From: Trochalopteron elliotii
Lineage: Eukaryota; Chordata; Aves; Passeriformes; Leiothrichidae
Length of the DNA: 64,000 nt
NCBI GenBank assembly: GCA_024734555.1
Contig: JANPWX010000096.1
Span: 12,188,445 to 12,252,444, forward strand
Reading direction: 5' to 3'
Every line of letters starts with the position of its first letter. The stretch's first letter is position 1. Positions 48,946-61,425 of this stretch are shown in pieces. The translations under genes and the position numbers were made by a program. The notes under the pieces were generated by a model. It saw nothing but the letters and a program-made list of their open reading frames with translations, did not search any database and was not told the origin of the DNA.

Positions 48946-51900
48946 GTGAAATTACTGGTACTGAAACAACATTTCAGCAATAAAACATAAAAGTGATACA
49001 CAGTGGGAGATCATTAAAAAGTATCCTGTCACTTGAATCAGACTATGTATTGTAATGCAGATTATATTGATTTGCTGCAAGTTTCACATTAAAACTAGAC
49101 TTCCCGTCAACTGAGCACAAGTACTAAAACTCTTTGAATTACAGTGGCAAGCAGCAGGGTAGTTGGTACAATGTCTCTCTTACCAAAACTTGAGATCATA
49201 AGGATATTAGCAGGAGGTTTTCAGACTTCTTTCTAATAAATTATTAACCAAATCTGTTTCTACTATTTGCACTACTGCTGCTGGATAGTTTTCTTAAAAA
49301 GAACAGTGAGGTGCTTGTGCCTTCATTTTTGTTGTAAAGTAAAATATTATTCATGTCGTTCCTTTCAAAGATTAAGAGATATTATCTCAGGTAGAGGAAA
49401 GATACCCTTTCCCAAGATCTAAATTCAAATCTTCCATGTTATGGTTCCCTGCAATTAGCAAGGCTGTGAGAACATTCCTTGTTGCTTTTTGAAAATGTCC
49501 TAACTTTATCAGCTTTCCCTTTGGTGGATACTGAATCCCACAGCCTTGAAGGATATGAGGAAGGATAGGAAAAGCCATTACAGAAAACATGTTAGTACTG
49601 TAGATGAGGCTACTGGAAATATTCTCTCAAATCATCCACTGTGACATTTGAAAGTACCAAATGCAATAATGAAGTTTTCAAAGTTAGTCTGATTGGTCTG
49701 AGTCATGCAAAATAGAGGTTTCCTCCCCTTTAGGTGCTGCCATGCCTCATTTATAAGCTAAAGCCCATGAAAGTACAGCCCATCCCTTTTTTCATGATGA
49801 GTCAGAAAAGGTTTTGAGAACATGTACAGTGGTTACTGCCCTGCTTTAGGGAGCTGAGGGACAAATAACTAAATAAATCTACTTCTGGAAAAGGCAAATA
49901 CCAAGAAGCCATCATGATTCAGTTACATTAAGGTTTCTTTAGGTTGCCCTGCTAGTATAAAGGAACCCGCTGGTCACAGGAACAATCTCTGTGTGCAAGA
50001 AGTAGCCTTGAGCCAGAGCAGAGAGGGCAGTACTGTGTGAGTCTGCTTACAGCCCCTAAAGTGTGAGCTACAAAGACTGAGCTTAGGGAAGCAGAGACAA
50101 TTAAAGAGAGAATGAATTGAGGGCTGTGCTGAGCACCACTTTGCCAGCCTTTGGCAAGGAGAGTTCAGTTCTTGAGGACCACAGGAAGCAGGGCTTCAGG
50201 CAGGGCAGGCACATCCCCCACTGACTTTTGCTGCTGAGGACACAATCTCAGCCTGTGTGAGAATGCTGGACTACAAAGGATTGGTAATTCAATGCTCATT
50301 TTGTCTTGTCAGCTCTTCCTCTGTCACAAAAATCACACATCTGAGAGCTGGGACCAGGAAATGGAATAAGACCAGAATTTCTCGGTAGCTGCTGGTGATA
50401 CCTTTGAGGATCAACCACTACCACTAAAAGCTACTGTACATTTTTATCAGTTTTCAAAGAAATTCCATTTAGTTTCTGCTTTGCCTTGATGTATCATTTC
50501 AGATTTGTCAGATTCTGTTTCGCATTAGGTCTGGCTTTGATAATATTGCTTCACCATTACTTTCCCCAACTTTTCAACTAAAGAAAAGGAATGTGTTGTG
50601 ATTTCATTTTTTAGTTTGATTTCATACTCTGGAGCAGACTTGCAGTGTATTCATGTATTCTTGCTTGAGTTTAATCTTAATAGAAGAGTAGCCTTTCAGG
50701 CTGCCTGTCCCTGTCAGAGAAGAGGTACAACATGAACGACTGCTTTCCTTCCCTAGCATTACTTTTGTCAGCATACTTACCTTCCATCTCAAGGAGCCCT
50801 ATTTAATCATAATAACTCTTTCTCGAAGATTTGTTTAATCTTGGGCAATTTTGCTGTGCCTGTTGTGATGGTACACAGTTGTAGAGGTGGGATTTTTCTT
50901 GTGGTATTTTCTTAACTGGGCTTTGGACCCAGTTTGCTATCTTCTGTCAAATAAACTTACGCATAGGGAACATGGTGTAGGCAGTTCAAATCATCCTACA
51001 GCCTTAAGTACCAATTTCTGTCGGTTCCTGTCAAAATTGTACCTTTTGTGATTTTGGAAGGATTTCTTATACTAAAAATGTAGCTGAGCTCTACCCCCAT
51101 ATTGCACCAGACCTTCAGCTGAATTTGTATTGCTTTATACTTACATGGTAATTTTGCATAATTTTGTGGATTTCTAAAGAGAAGGAGGGGAAATGTCTGA
51201 TCAGGTGCGAGTCTGAGAGCCTTTCAGCATTGTTAAATTACTGATATTTCAATACAGGTTATTGAACATTAATCGAAAGACAGTTCAAAAGGATTACAGG
51301 AAATGCAAAATCTAAATTGCAGAACTTAAGGTAATAGGTTTGTTCTTTACTGGTGTAGATTTTTGTGACCATAATGACATCCATGAGGTTACATGTTTTT
51401 AAATCTTTTCATCTGAAGAATCTTTCCTTTTAGATAATGCAGTTTCCTGCAAACACAAAGAAGAGAGAATTAATACCATTTAAAAATAATTTTTTTTATT
51501 TCAACTTGTCTTCTCCTATTTGATATTCTGTCTCTCTGTTTGTTTTATATTGGTTTAATTTTCTTTGATGCTCAAAATTGCTAAAAAGATGTTGTAGCTC
51601 TTGCCTGGTTTTAGTATGTTGGTGTCTTTTCCAAATGTTAGATTTTCAGCACACTATGGGATCATGCCAAAAGTAATCATTGCCTTTTTCAGTGTTAAGA
51701 TCACAGATTTGAATTAATTGCTGTTATGTTATTTATTACTGTTTTTTAGGAGACTTAGTAATACATTTGTATCATGTCATAGCACTTCTGGAGAAGAGCT
51801 AAATTAATGTCAAATTCGTGGAAGCGAGCTAACTGGCAAGAGATCTAGCTGGCAGGAGAAGCCACTGAAGGTATCAGTCTGAGTTACAGCTTAGGGTGGA

Positions 51901-54856
51901 CTGTTCAATATGGGGCTCATACACAGCAGACTTAGATGTGCCAGTACCACATGTGACATTAGGGGTTTTTGTTCAGTAATTCTTTGATGTTCAAAAAGGG
52001 CAACTTGATCTGTACAGTTAGAAGTTATAAATTAATTTTTTAATCAATGTGATCTGTGTTTCAAGCTCTCACCCCTGATAGCACTGAATAGCATTGAGAA
52101 AGAAGCTCATATTTTAGATTCAGGTTTTCCTGGACTGTATTTCTGTCACTTGGGGTCACACTTCCTTTCTTTTCAGACATGCAAATGGAGATTCTTTTTA
52201 CTCACCAAGTCCTAAAAGCTAATCATCTCATCTCAAGAGGCTCACTCACATCTTTTACCCAATGGAGAGAAGCAGCTACATCAAGTAATGGCAAACATCT
52301 CACATCCTTGTGATGAAATGAAACACTTTTCATATGTGCCTATTTCTCTCGTCGATAAGGGAAGATTAACTAGACTAGAGCTCAGCTAGTCTTAACTAAC
52401 CTATCACTGTTTAGTTTAGGCAGAATCATTGTATTCTTGATCCCTACTTCCAAGTTCATAATTTGTCACTGAAGGTTTTTAGAAGAGTTGAACCAAATTA
52501 TAGGAATGCTTGTTAAAAAAAAAAAAATACAATTTGACCAGGAATTGAAAAACATTTCCTTAGCTGCAGGTTGAGCAGGGCCAGTATTTGAACTCTTCCT
52601 TAAAAATGTATAATTAACTTCTGGAAGCAGTGTTTGACCAATCTTGAAATTGCAAGAATTTCACCATATTACTGTAAGATCATGTTACTAAAGTGAGAGA
52701 ACTGAAAGGATGGGTTAAAGGAAAACCAAAACACTTAATGTGAGTTAGCTGTTGGGGCGTCTTAGATTCAAAAGAGATGTAGGGATCCTGTGTGGGTTGG
52801 AAACATTGGAAATACACCCAATAAGAAAGAAGGATGAGGACCATCATGCATGACATATCTCGCTTATTTATTACCCTTTAAAAAATATTCTGAAAAAGAT
52901 TTTGTAGTTCTTTTATGTTTTCAAGGGAGCTGACTGTCAAACCATGTGAAGGTAAAGAGCTCTGTCAAAAGATTTGTCACCAAACAGTAGTTTTGCTCAT
53001 GTGTTGGCCTCCAAAATATTTCTAATTAATAAAATGAAGTATAAAACTTAACAGCTAAGGGTGGGGGCACTAAAGCTAGTTTCTACAGATGAAGCCTGTA
53101 CTGGGAAAGAAATTAACCAGGCTTGTTTTAAACTCGTACATATTTTTGAAAATGTAGAGGTATGATAAGGGTGAAAGTCACAGTACCTTTCCTAAATTAT
53201 TCTGACAGTTAAAAATGATAGACTCTATGAAATCCAGGCTTGCTTATTTGTTGACTAGCTAAGCTTAGGATGTTCTTTTACTTGGGAGTCATAAAACAAC
53301 CTGCACATTGATAAATGGGTAGTGCATTTTCACTGTTGCTTTCTATAAATAAACAAGCGAAGTAGCATTAAAATATGGCAATAGCAGCACCAAAGTTTTA
53401 CAATGACTTATTTTTCCGCATTTCATAGCTTTTTTTTCTTTCAGTAATTGTGTACCACATTGCTTAGTTTTATGGAGAGGAAAATCTTTGTTTCTTTTAT
53501 ATCTTGAGGAGACATCATGTTATTTGATATTCCACCTGTACTGAAAGGTTGCCTTTCTAGCATTAACCCAAGGAAACTTTCCTACTTCTGTCATATTGGA
53601 TTCAGTTCTTCAGCTTTCTTCCATGTAGAATATACTTTTAATATTGCCAGACACCCAAGTGAAAAAATGTCCTCACCTCCAATTCCAAAAAAATCCCTGA
53701 GCCCCAAAACAAACAACACATGAAGAATAAACTTAAAACATCAACTGAGCAAAAACATGGAAAACCATTGATGTTTAAAAGATTTTTGTTCGTAACATCT
53801 GGATTGCTTGTCAAGAGACTGGCATGTTCTACTGGGGATTTCAGTAGGCAGCCACAGTCAAAAATTTAATTGACAGCCAAAGAATCAATCTTGTCAACTT
53901 CATTTGTGTTTAGAAGGAGTTGCTATAGAAGTTGGCTGTGCAAGCTTAGGGAATTCTACAACTTCCCTTGTTTTTTATCTACCTTGCAAATACTTTGTAG
54001 TTCATCTTCCTTGTCTTGCCAGTGTTTTATTGTTGGTGTCAATAGCAAGGTCAACCCAAATTGAAAGTCCAACAGGAAAATGTGGGAACAAAAGCATAAG
54101 AATTCTTGCCTAGCAAAGCAATCCAGCATAAGCATATTGGCAAGCTCTGCATGACCTGAGTTGGGATGAAGCTTCATGCGAGGCTGAAGTATGTCTTGTC
54201 TAGTGAATGGCAGTTGTGCTTTATTTTCTCAGTTGCTGAAAGTGTTTTGAAGTTCAGCCCCAATCATTAAAGCAATATTAATGTTTTGTGACAAATTTGG
54301 AGTTGATTAAATATCTATTTACTTTTCAGGACACACAAGGAAGCTGTGTAAGTGGCTATTATTTATCCCAAAGTTCTCAAAAGGTACAGCAATCACAGGA
54401 AAGCAAAGAACAGGAAAATGCTAGATGAAAAAGGCAGAGGCAGTTTCAGCCTTCCTCTAGTATTTCCTAGCCTTCCTTTTGGTTATCTGTTGCTTTCTTT
54501 TTTTAACCTCTTTTCAGCTTCTTAGTGATATCTCTGTACTCATACCTGGTGATTTCTAGCACTATTTCCTCATTCTTTTGCTTTCAATATGCCCAGTTTC
54601 AGTACAGACAGTATAGATTGCTTAGTTTTGGGATGGAACTTCAAGTATGAAAACTGGCAGAATTTAAACTCTTTCATTGAACTGTCTCCTTTATGAAGTA
54701 CATCACCTATAAAAGAGCTAAAGACTATATGAGAGGGTACTGATTGTTATTATTATTTATTCACTTGGTTTATTATTTCATAGGCACTCTTCTGTGCCAT
54801 TCAGAAAGCAGCTGTCAGACTAAATAAAAATACATGATAAGGAAGCCCTCATCTTT

Positions 54857-54955
54857 TTAATTGATATTAATCTAGTTGCATCCAGCCATAAAATGCTCAC
54901 CATTGATGATATGGCAAATAATGTGACTGCAATTAGTTAGCAATTCAATGTGCCT
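54857..54955. other. Candidate conserved non-coding element (weak)
   Basis: The stretch is dense in homeodomain/TALE-like cores (TTGATATTAAT, ATTGATGAT, GCAATTAGTTAG, GCAATTCAATG). It lacks the homopolymer runs of its surroundings. The texture suggests a developmental enhancer core, but conservation cannot be judged from one sequence. Confidence 0.2.
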
Positions 54956-55059
54956 TTCAGAAAACCGTCTCTAAACCTTCCTGAAAATAATGCCCTTCTG
55001 CCAAAATGATTTTTTTTCTTTGAGACATGTGAAACCAGTAGGTTTTAGAGTCTCTTCAG

Positions 55060-55102
55060 ATTTTTATGCTTTTTCTGCTTGAAAATTTTTATGCTTTTTC
55101 TG
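55060..55102 (+). repeat. Direct repeat, 18 bp, spaced 7 bp
   Basis: ATTTTTATGCTTTTTCTG occurs at 55060-55077 and again, identical, at 55085-55102. Confidence 0.9.
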
Positions 55103-57061
55103 AAGTTAATGCAGAAGCCTTGGTAGGTGAGGCAATGGATGCCATTTTTCAAAGGGAAATAAATAGCAGTGCATATAGATAAATATCCTAGCATATAGAA
55201 ACTCTTCTGAAAACATTACTGAGGGGAAGGTTTAAACCCTTTGTTTTCATCTTTTGCTGGTCTGACAAATGGATTGTTCTGAAGAGTGGTATTCACTGTA
55301 GAACATAAGTAACTTGTTTCACATTATTTTAAGTGTAATGTTGCCATGACTTAGAGGTAGCCTTCTGTTTGTCTCTATTTTTTTGTTGTTGTTTTTTTTT
55401 TAGTATTTTGTAATAAAAATGAACATTTTATTACAATTATTCACTAAATTTTAAGCCACAAGTGGTAATGAGGCCACTAGTGCACTACATGACATACCTA
55501 AGTGATTCTGGAACATTCTTTGGTAAAGGGAATGTCTTTTCTCTGCTTCTGGCTAAAGGTGTCAGATTGACTATGCAGGTTATTCTTCTGGCACTAGATC
55601 CATCAGTCAGGATTTAAGTATCCTCAGCCACTGAGCAACCCTACAGAAATTGTTTCATCTGGATGATCACACAGATTATTATCTGCATGTTTTTTCATAT
55701 TCAGGAGGGAAAAAAACCCTAGAATATAGCAACACAACTAAGATTAAAGGCTACAACTGAGAAGAGCACTGAGTTAAGTGGAGTGTGACTACCTCTGGTT
55801 AGCTGTCTTCTGTTTCCCCACCAGCCCACCACCTATCTTTATGTGGTGGAAGCAGCCTTGTCATTGCTGTTGATATATAAACAATATTTTATAATTTCCA
55901 AGCTGGTGCATTTGGATTTAGATTGTTGGATGACTGTCATTACCCTTGTTCCTTTTATTTTCACCTGAGTCACTTTGACTGGTGAGAATCATAGTGAAAC
56001 ATGAAGGCAAAACTGTCATTCATCTGTTGTGGTAGCAGATGCACCCCTCCCAAGTTCTTACTGAAGGGTCAAAGGAAATAGTTCCCTTTGTAATTTTTAT
56101 TTTACTGTGATTGAGGTACTAGCAGCAAATGAGATCATTCCACAGAATGACTCAGACACGCAGTTCTCAGTGCATGTAAAGGTTATGCCCAGTTTTACAT
56201 CTGGTTCCCTATCTCCCATCAGTTTCTAACAGACCAGCACCAGACTGCAGCTGATTCCCCTCGTGGGTAAGAGGCTGACACATTTTAAGCTGGTAGATGA
56301 GCTTGGCTTCTGCTTGTCTCATGGCTTTTGTGCATGTTCAAGGTACCTGCCTTGTCCAGTATGCTTCAGGGGCTGTCTTGCTCTTGAAGTAAACCCAGTG
56401 CTATTTTGTTGCTGCGTTTTTTGGTATACTGCAAAGTCTGCTTTTTTACTGATTCTGCCTTGACTGAAGACATTTCTTCCCTGCTCTCATAAGGGGGAAA
56501 TATTTGCTTGTTGCATAATCTCAGTTAATTTATGTGGTGGTATATCTCTACTACAACAAGATTTGAAATTTTTACTGGGAAACTCTTGAGTCTTTTTTCA
56601 TCAATAAGCTTTTGCAGCAGAGTGAATGTATTTCATGTTCCCAGCGCCCTCTAAGATTTCTTGAGCTCCTGGTTTCTGCTACCTTTAAAATCATGTAATG
56701 TGGTTCTTAAATCAACTAAACACGGTTTAGTCTATGTATTTCTTCTTAGAAGTTGTCATTAACTCCTTGAGGTTGTGCATGTAAGAGAAGATAAGGCTTC
56801 CCTTGATTTGCTAAATTTATCTTTATGGAGAAGTGAATGACCTTTATTAATGTGGTACTATTGCACATTTTTGCTTTTGAAGAAATTTCTTTGAAAGTAA
56901 AGTTACAGGTGTAATATATTACTGTGACTACGCATAATGAAATATCACTTTAAGAAAAAATTATTTTTAGTTGTCACCTAATGATCCCTACCTTTAGTTT
57001 AAGTATTCTCTATGGAATAACATGAGAATACTTTTGCCTGAAGGCTGTTTCTATTAGGTAT

Positions 57062-57149
57062 GTGAAAATTACGTGTAATTCATGTAAGCTACCTTCCCTC
57101 TTCAATAAGAGAGAGAAGGTGGCTTATATGAATGACGTATAATTTTTAC
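57062..57149. repeat. 88-bp hairpin: two 41-nt arms around a 6-nt loop (MITE or miRNA-like)
   Basis: The left arm (57062-57102) and the reverse complement of the right arm (57109-57149) agree at 32 of 41 positions without any gap, around the loop CAATAA (57103-57108). As plus-strand RNA, six of the nine differences become G:U pairs, leaving three mismatches (two C-A, one A-G). The inner arms read AAGCTACCTTCCCTCTT and GAGAGAGAAGGTGGCTT. Two readings fit. One is a palindromic mariner-type MITE, since TA dinucleotides flank it at 57055-57056 and 57153-57154 and the layout recalls human MADE1 (two 37-bp repeats around 6 bp). The other is a miRNA-like or endo-siRNA precursor, possibly derived from such a MITE. 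The structure is directly seen; its role is inference. Confidence 0.85.
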
Positions 57150-60026
57150 CTGTAGGACTTTCAGCACTTTTACGTACTTCTTAAATTTATTGATTCATTT
57201 GAAATCCTCTGGAAGGCAGAGATAATTAAAAATATTTGAATGTGTTTGTTTACTGCAATGATCTTTTGAACTGTAGAATGAATACAGCTCTTATGCAAGG
57301 AAAAAACCCAACAATGAATCTAACAAGGATTGTGATAATTGCTTCTAAAAGGCAAGTAATGGATAGCCACAATGTGACTTCTTAACACCAGTTGGTGAGT
57401 GTAACCACCAGCTTCATTTCTCTGAGTTTTCAACTGTTAAAAGCAATGAGATGCTTTCCATGTTTTGTGTAATACAGTGTCCTTGGGTGAAAAAAAGAAG
57501 ATATGGAAATGGAAGACATTTTAAATCTAAAAGCATGAGTTTTCACTAGGTCAGTGAAACTGTAGCACAAAATTGACCATAGTGACTTCATATAGAGTGG
57601 ATTTAAGAGCTCGAAAGTGTGAAACCTTATTGCTTTTATTTTTCTGCTTTGAGATGTAAATAAAAGCTCTTCACTTATTCATTTGGGTATTGGTTTTTGT
57701 TTAGTTTTGTTTTGGGTTTCTTGAGTATGTTGTGGGAGGCTCAGTGGGGAGAGTTGGGATAGGTAATAGATGTAGAAGAGTATTATTTATTTTGTAAAGC
57801 AGAGCTAGCTCCTTCCCTGTCCTGCATGGCCCTTAGTGTCCATTCAATGACTTTTTTTGTGTTACCTATGTGGACTAAGACTGTGAGGAAAGAAGATACA
57901 ATATAAGATTTACATAAGAATGGTTCTTTTTCTGCTAATTTCCCAAGTTTGCACAGATTAAAAGAAGTACCTTTATGAGGACACCTGAAAGGACCAGAAT
58001 GTTGATTTTATTGGAGTAATTGCTCTAGTTGAAGACAAATGTATTTGATTTTTTTTGGTGGATTTTAGTAGTGTGTATTTATTTTAGATTTATTTGACAC
58101 TTTAAAGAGCACTCATCCAGGGTTGAAAATGCCTTTGACATTTATGGAAAATACAACTGTATTCTAAGCAATTGTTGTTTTTTTCCATAATTATAGAGGC
58201 TAGGTCTCAGCAAAGCATGTATATAACTAAAAACACACACTTAAATGCTCTGATGAATAGGGCAGCTTGGCTGCATCATGGCAGTGAGAAAGAATGAAAT
58301 GGAAAGGTCATGGTCTCTTCTCTGTTTTAGTCAATCTGTCTGGGCAAATGCACCAGAAATTGGATACATTTTGCTACGTGGATGTTGGGCCAGCAGAGCC
58401 AGACTTTACTTAATTCTCTCAAAACTCCGCCAGAGAAATGTGAAGAGACACAGGGCAGAAACACATCAGCCTGCCACACATCATGGGACACTATGGTATC
58501 TGGTGAAAATGCAATAACAGAAAGAGGAAGTGAAGACCTAATGTGATTTGTGAGAGCTAAGGAGCTGACCCTGAGTAGGGAGTGGCAAAAACTATCCTTA
58601 TTCTTACCGCAAGCATTGCTCAAACAAATGCAGAGTTAGAGTATTCAAAGGTAAGAAAATGTGTATCACTTAATTTATTTTTTTTTCCTGTTTGATTCAT
58701 TAAGAGACTGTGCACTCCAGTTAAATTGATGAATTCTTGAGACCAGTTTACTGGTCAACAGCCTTGTTCCAGAAGTGTTACTTAGATGAATGGCCCAATA
58801 AAAAGAGGGGAGAAAAAAAATTCCCAGTAATATTCTCTGTAGATCTTGCATTTTCTTAGTGACCTACATATCTTTTTCCACTACTTTATGCTTTTATTAT
58901 ATATATAAACATGGGAATTCAGTTCTCTTCCTAAATAAGAAACAAAAGAATAAATGTACTGTAATACATGTCGTGTTGCAGCTGTGTGGGGGATTAAAGT
59001 GTGGTATAGCATCATCTCAATTATATTTTTTTAAGGAGAAAACCACAAGTAGCACTGTTTTAAGTTGCAGCTTAAATCAGTGACTTGAAGTTCTTAAAAC
59101 TAGCAGCTCTGTATTCACTTCAAGCTTAAGGTTATGAAAAGCACAGGTCTGAACTGTGAGTAACAATCCCTAAATAAAGCTTGTCATCTGAAAAGCGAGG
59201 AATCCACAGATTAATCTCACACTTGTAAGATAATGGAGCCTTCCAACATATACTGTCCAAACAGGTCTTGGGTCCCAGCTCTGACCACTTTTAGTCTAGG
59301 GGAGGTCAGGGCTGATGCAGATGGCTTCTGCTGAATAACTGAGCTAAGCACAGGATGTGTCGCAGTGGCCCCAAGACTACAGATAAATATGCATCCATGT
59401 GGGAGGCTGACATTTGGTTTGGTGCCTCTAACCAGTCTCTGTAGAAAAATAAATAGCTTTACAATTAAAGAAGGGAAAAGAAAAAGAGACTATAGGATTC
59501 TGCTCTCATTTTGTTGAGAAATTTTTAGGTCACAGAATCTTACAGTAGAGCTTGTAGTCCTCCTTGACAGAAAGGAATGCTTTTCAATTTTGTGTCTTTT
59601 TGAAGGCATTTTTTTAATAAGAAGTTGTACAGGCTTTCAATAATATATTCAGCTTTAGCCCTTTCAAGGAGGCTAAATAATAGTGCAGGTTATCCTTAAA
59701 ACATCTTGCAAAAGAAAGACCAAAAGAAAGAGGTGCCTGTCAGGGATCCTTAATGTTATTTTCTGTGGGAATTTTGTGACTGAAGATTACATGAGAGTTG
59801 ATCAGTTCCTATTGTGCAATTCTACCTACCCTACATATGTGCAGAAACACAAAAGGATATTGAAATTTCAGCATGATTCCTAGAAGTTCATTAAAATGGA
59901 AGTAGCCAATACCTCTAAATGATAGTGCAAGTAGTTTGTGTTAATCTGTCACATTCCCAGGAATATTTCTTAGGAATTAACACAGTGTATGCCACTATGG
60001 ACTGAAAGACAGTAAGGATATACAGA

Positions 60027-60060
60027 AATATATATTATATATATATATTATAATAATATA
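60027..60060. repeat. (TA)n-rich microsatellite
   Basis: Alternating TA steps with TATTA interruptions; self-complementary and likely unstable in length. Confidence 0.85.
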
Positions 60061-61376
60061 CAGGTGAGAAAGAAAGATATATTACTAATTATTGGAAACA
60101 ATAAAGCAAGAAATTGAAAGAACTATATTGCCTTTACTGTCCTCTTAGAACAAAGATTTTGATAAGGGACAGCCACAGATAATATTGAGGTTTGGTCATC
60201 ATCTACTCATCCAAAAATGTAATATACAAAAGGATTTGAGAAATGGGACTGGGAGCCCTTCAAAGATTCTATAACTAGAGAAAGATCTGAATGAAAAATA
60301 ATTATATGACCTTCTAAAAAACAGAAGTGCATTAAAAATAATAATGTCCCAATTTGGGATAAAAATTCAAAATTTTTTAGTCTTTTCCACAATATTAGAG
60401 TATTCTTGGTTTGAAATAGAATGAAATAATTCTGTAATATTGTTTCAGTTTTTTGTATTTTTGCATTGCTGTAGATAAATATCCCCACCTGCCAAATGGT
60501 ATTTTAAATCAAAAATGGAACTTTTCAGTCTAAGAAATTAAAAGTAAGATTCTTAGTTACTTTCTGGAGTTTTGAATGTCAAAAGCTGTCTTCACAAAAC
60601 AATCATTTTCTTTGAAATAAAATGTTTTATAAAGATACTATGTAGCACCCTAGCTAGATTTGCAGACTTTAGTGTTTTGGAATGAAGTTTTTCTACCTCC
60701 ATCTTAAAGGACACAGTAGACTGGTTTTATCAGGAAACTCTGCCTCAGGTATTAGTACAACACTTTAATTTGTTAGAAAGCTTAAGGGAACAGGTAACAA
60801 CTCAAGCAAAGAATCTGAGATGCAGAGAAGTAAATACTGTATACCAAGAAACAATTTCTGAAAATGAATTAGAGAGATAAGAATTCTTGCACTAGAAATT
60901 TTGTATCTCCAGGCTTTTTCAGTTCAATAAATATAGGCAGATACAGCTTCAATAGTATTGATATTAATAAATGGAGACAACTGTATTCCAGTACACTGAA
61001 AGCCTGAAAGTCATTCCCCTCCTTAAAGAAGATATTGACAAGAAAGAAGAAAAGCCTCTAGTTTTTTAAATACCTTGAAATGTTGAGGAGACTCCAGGCA
61101 CTGCACTTCCATTGTTCATTTAATGAAATAAGCTATTGCCTACACCTCCATTAGAACATAAAATAGAAATAACATCTTAATTGTTAGGCAGAGTGGGGAC
61201 TAAATAGCAGAGTAGAAGCTGGAACAAAATGAGAGGTTGACTTAGAAATTTCATGCGTATGTCAATGCTCATTGCCACATGGGGTATATTAACACAGAAC
61301 TATTTCTTAGCAGTGTTTTTGCTTGCATTATTTTTATGCATTTTCTTCACCTGTTTGGTTCTGGGGTTGTGGTTGG

Positions 61377-61425
61377 TTTTTTTTTTTTGTTTGTTTGTTT
61401 TTGTTTTTGTTTTTGTTTTTTTTCC
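61377..61425 (+). repeat. T-rich (TTTTTG)n simple repeat
   Basis: A T-run followed by TTTG and TTTTTG units and another T-run, about 49 bases long. Confidence 0.85.

Larger units (their letters stand above)
47365..57061. other. Long AT-rich non-coding stretch, no gene recognised
   Basis: No exon, CR1 or LTR is recognised. A somewhat GC-richer patch at about 49960-50280 remains unexplained. The stretch also holds a strong acceptor-like pyrimidine tract (48913-48945), a candidate conserved element (54857-54955) and a split direct repeat (55060-55102). Confidence 0.5.

Noticed and set aside
52371..52400. Inverted repeat AGACTAG...CTAGTCT
   Set aside because: The arms are only 7 bases and extension outward fails; this is expected by chance.
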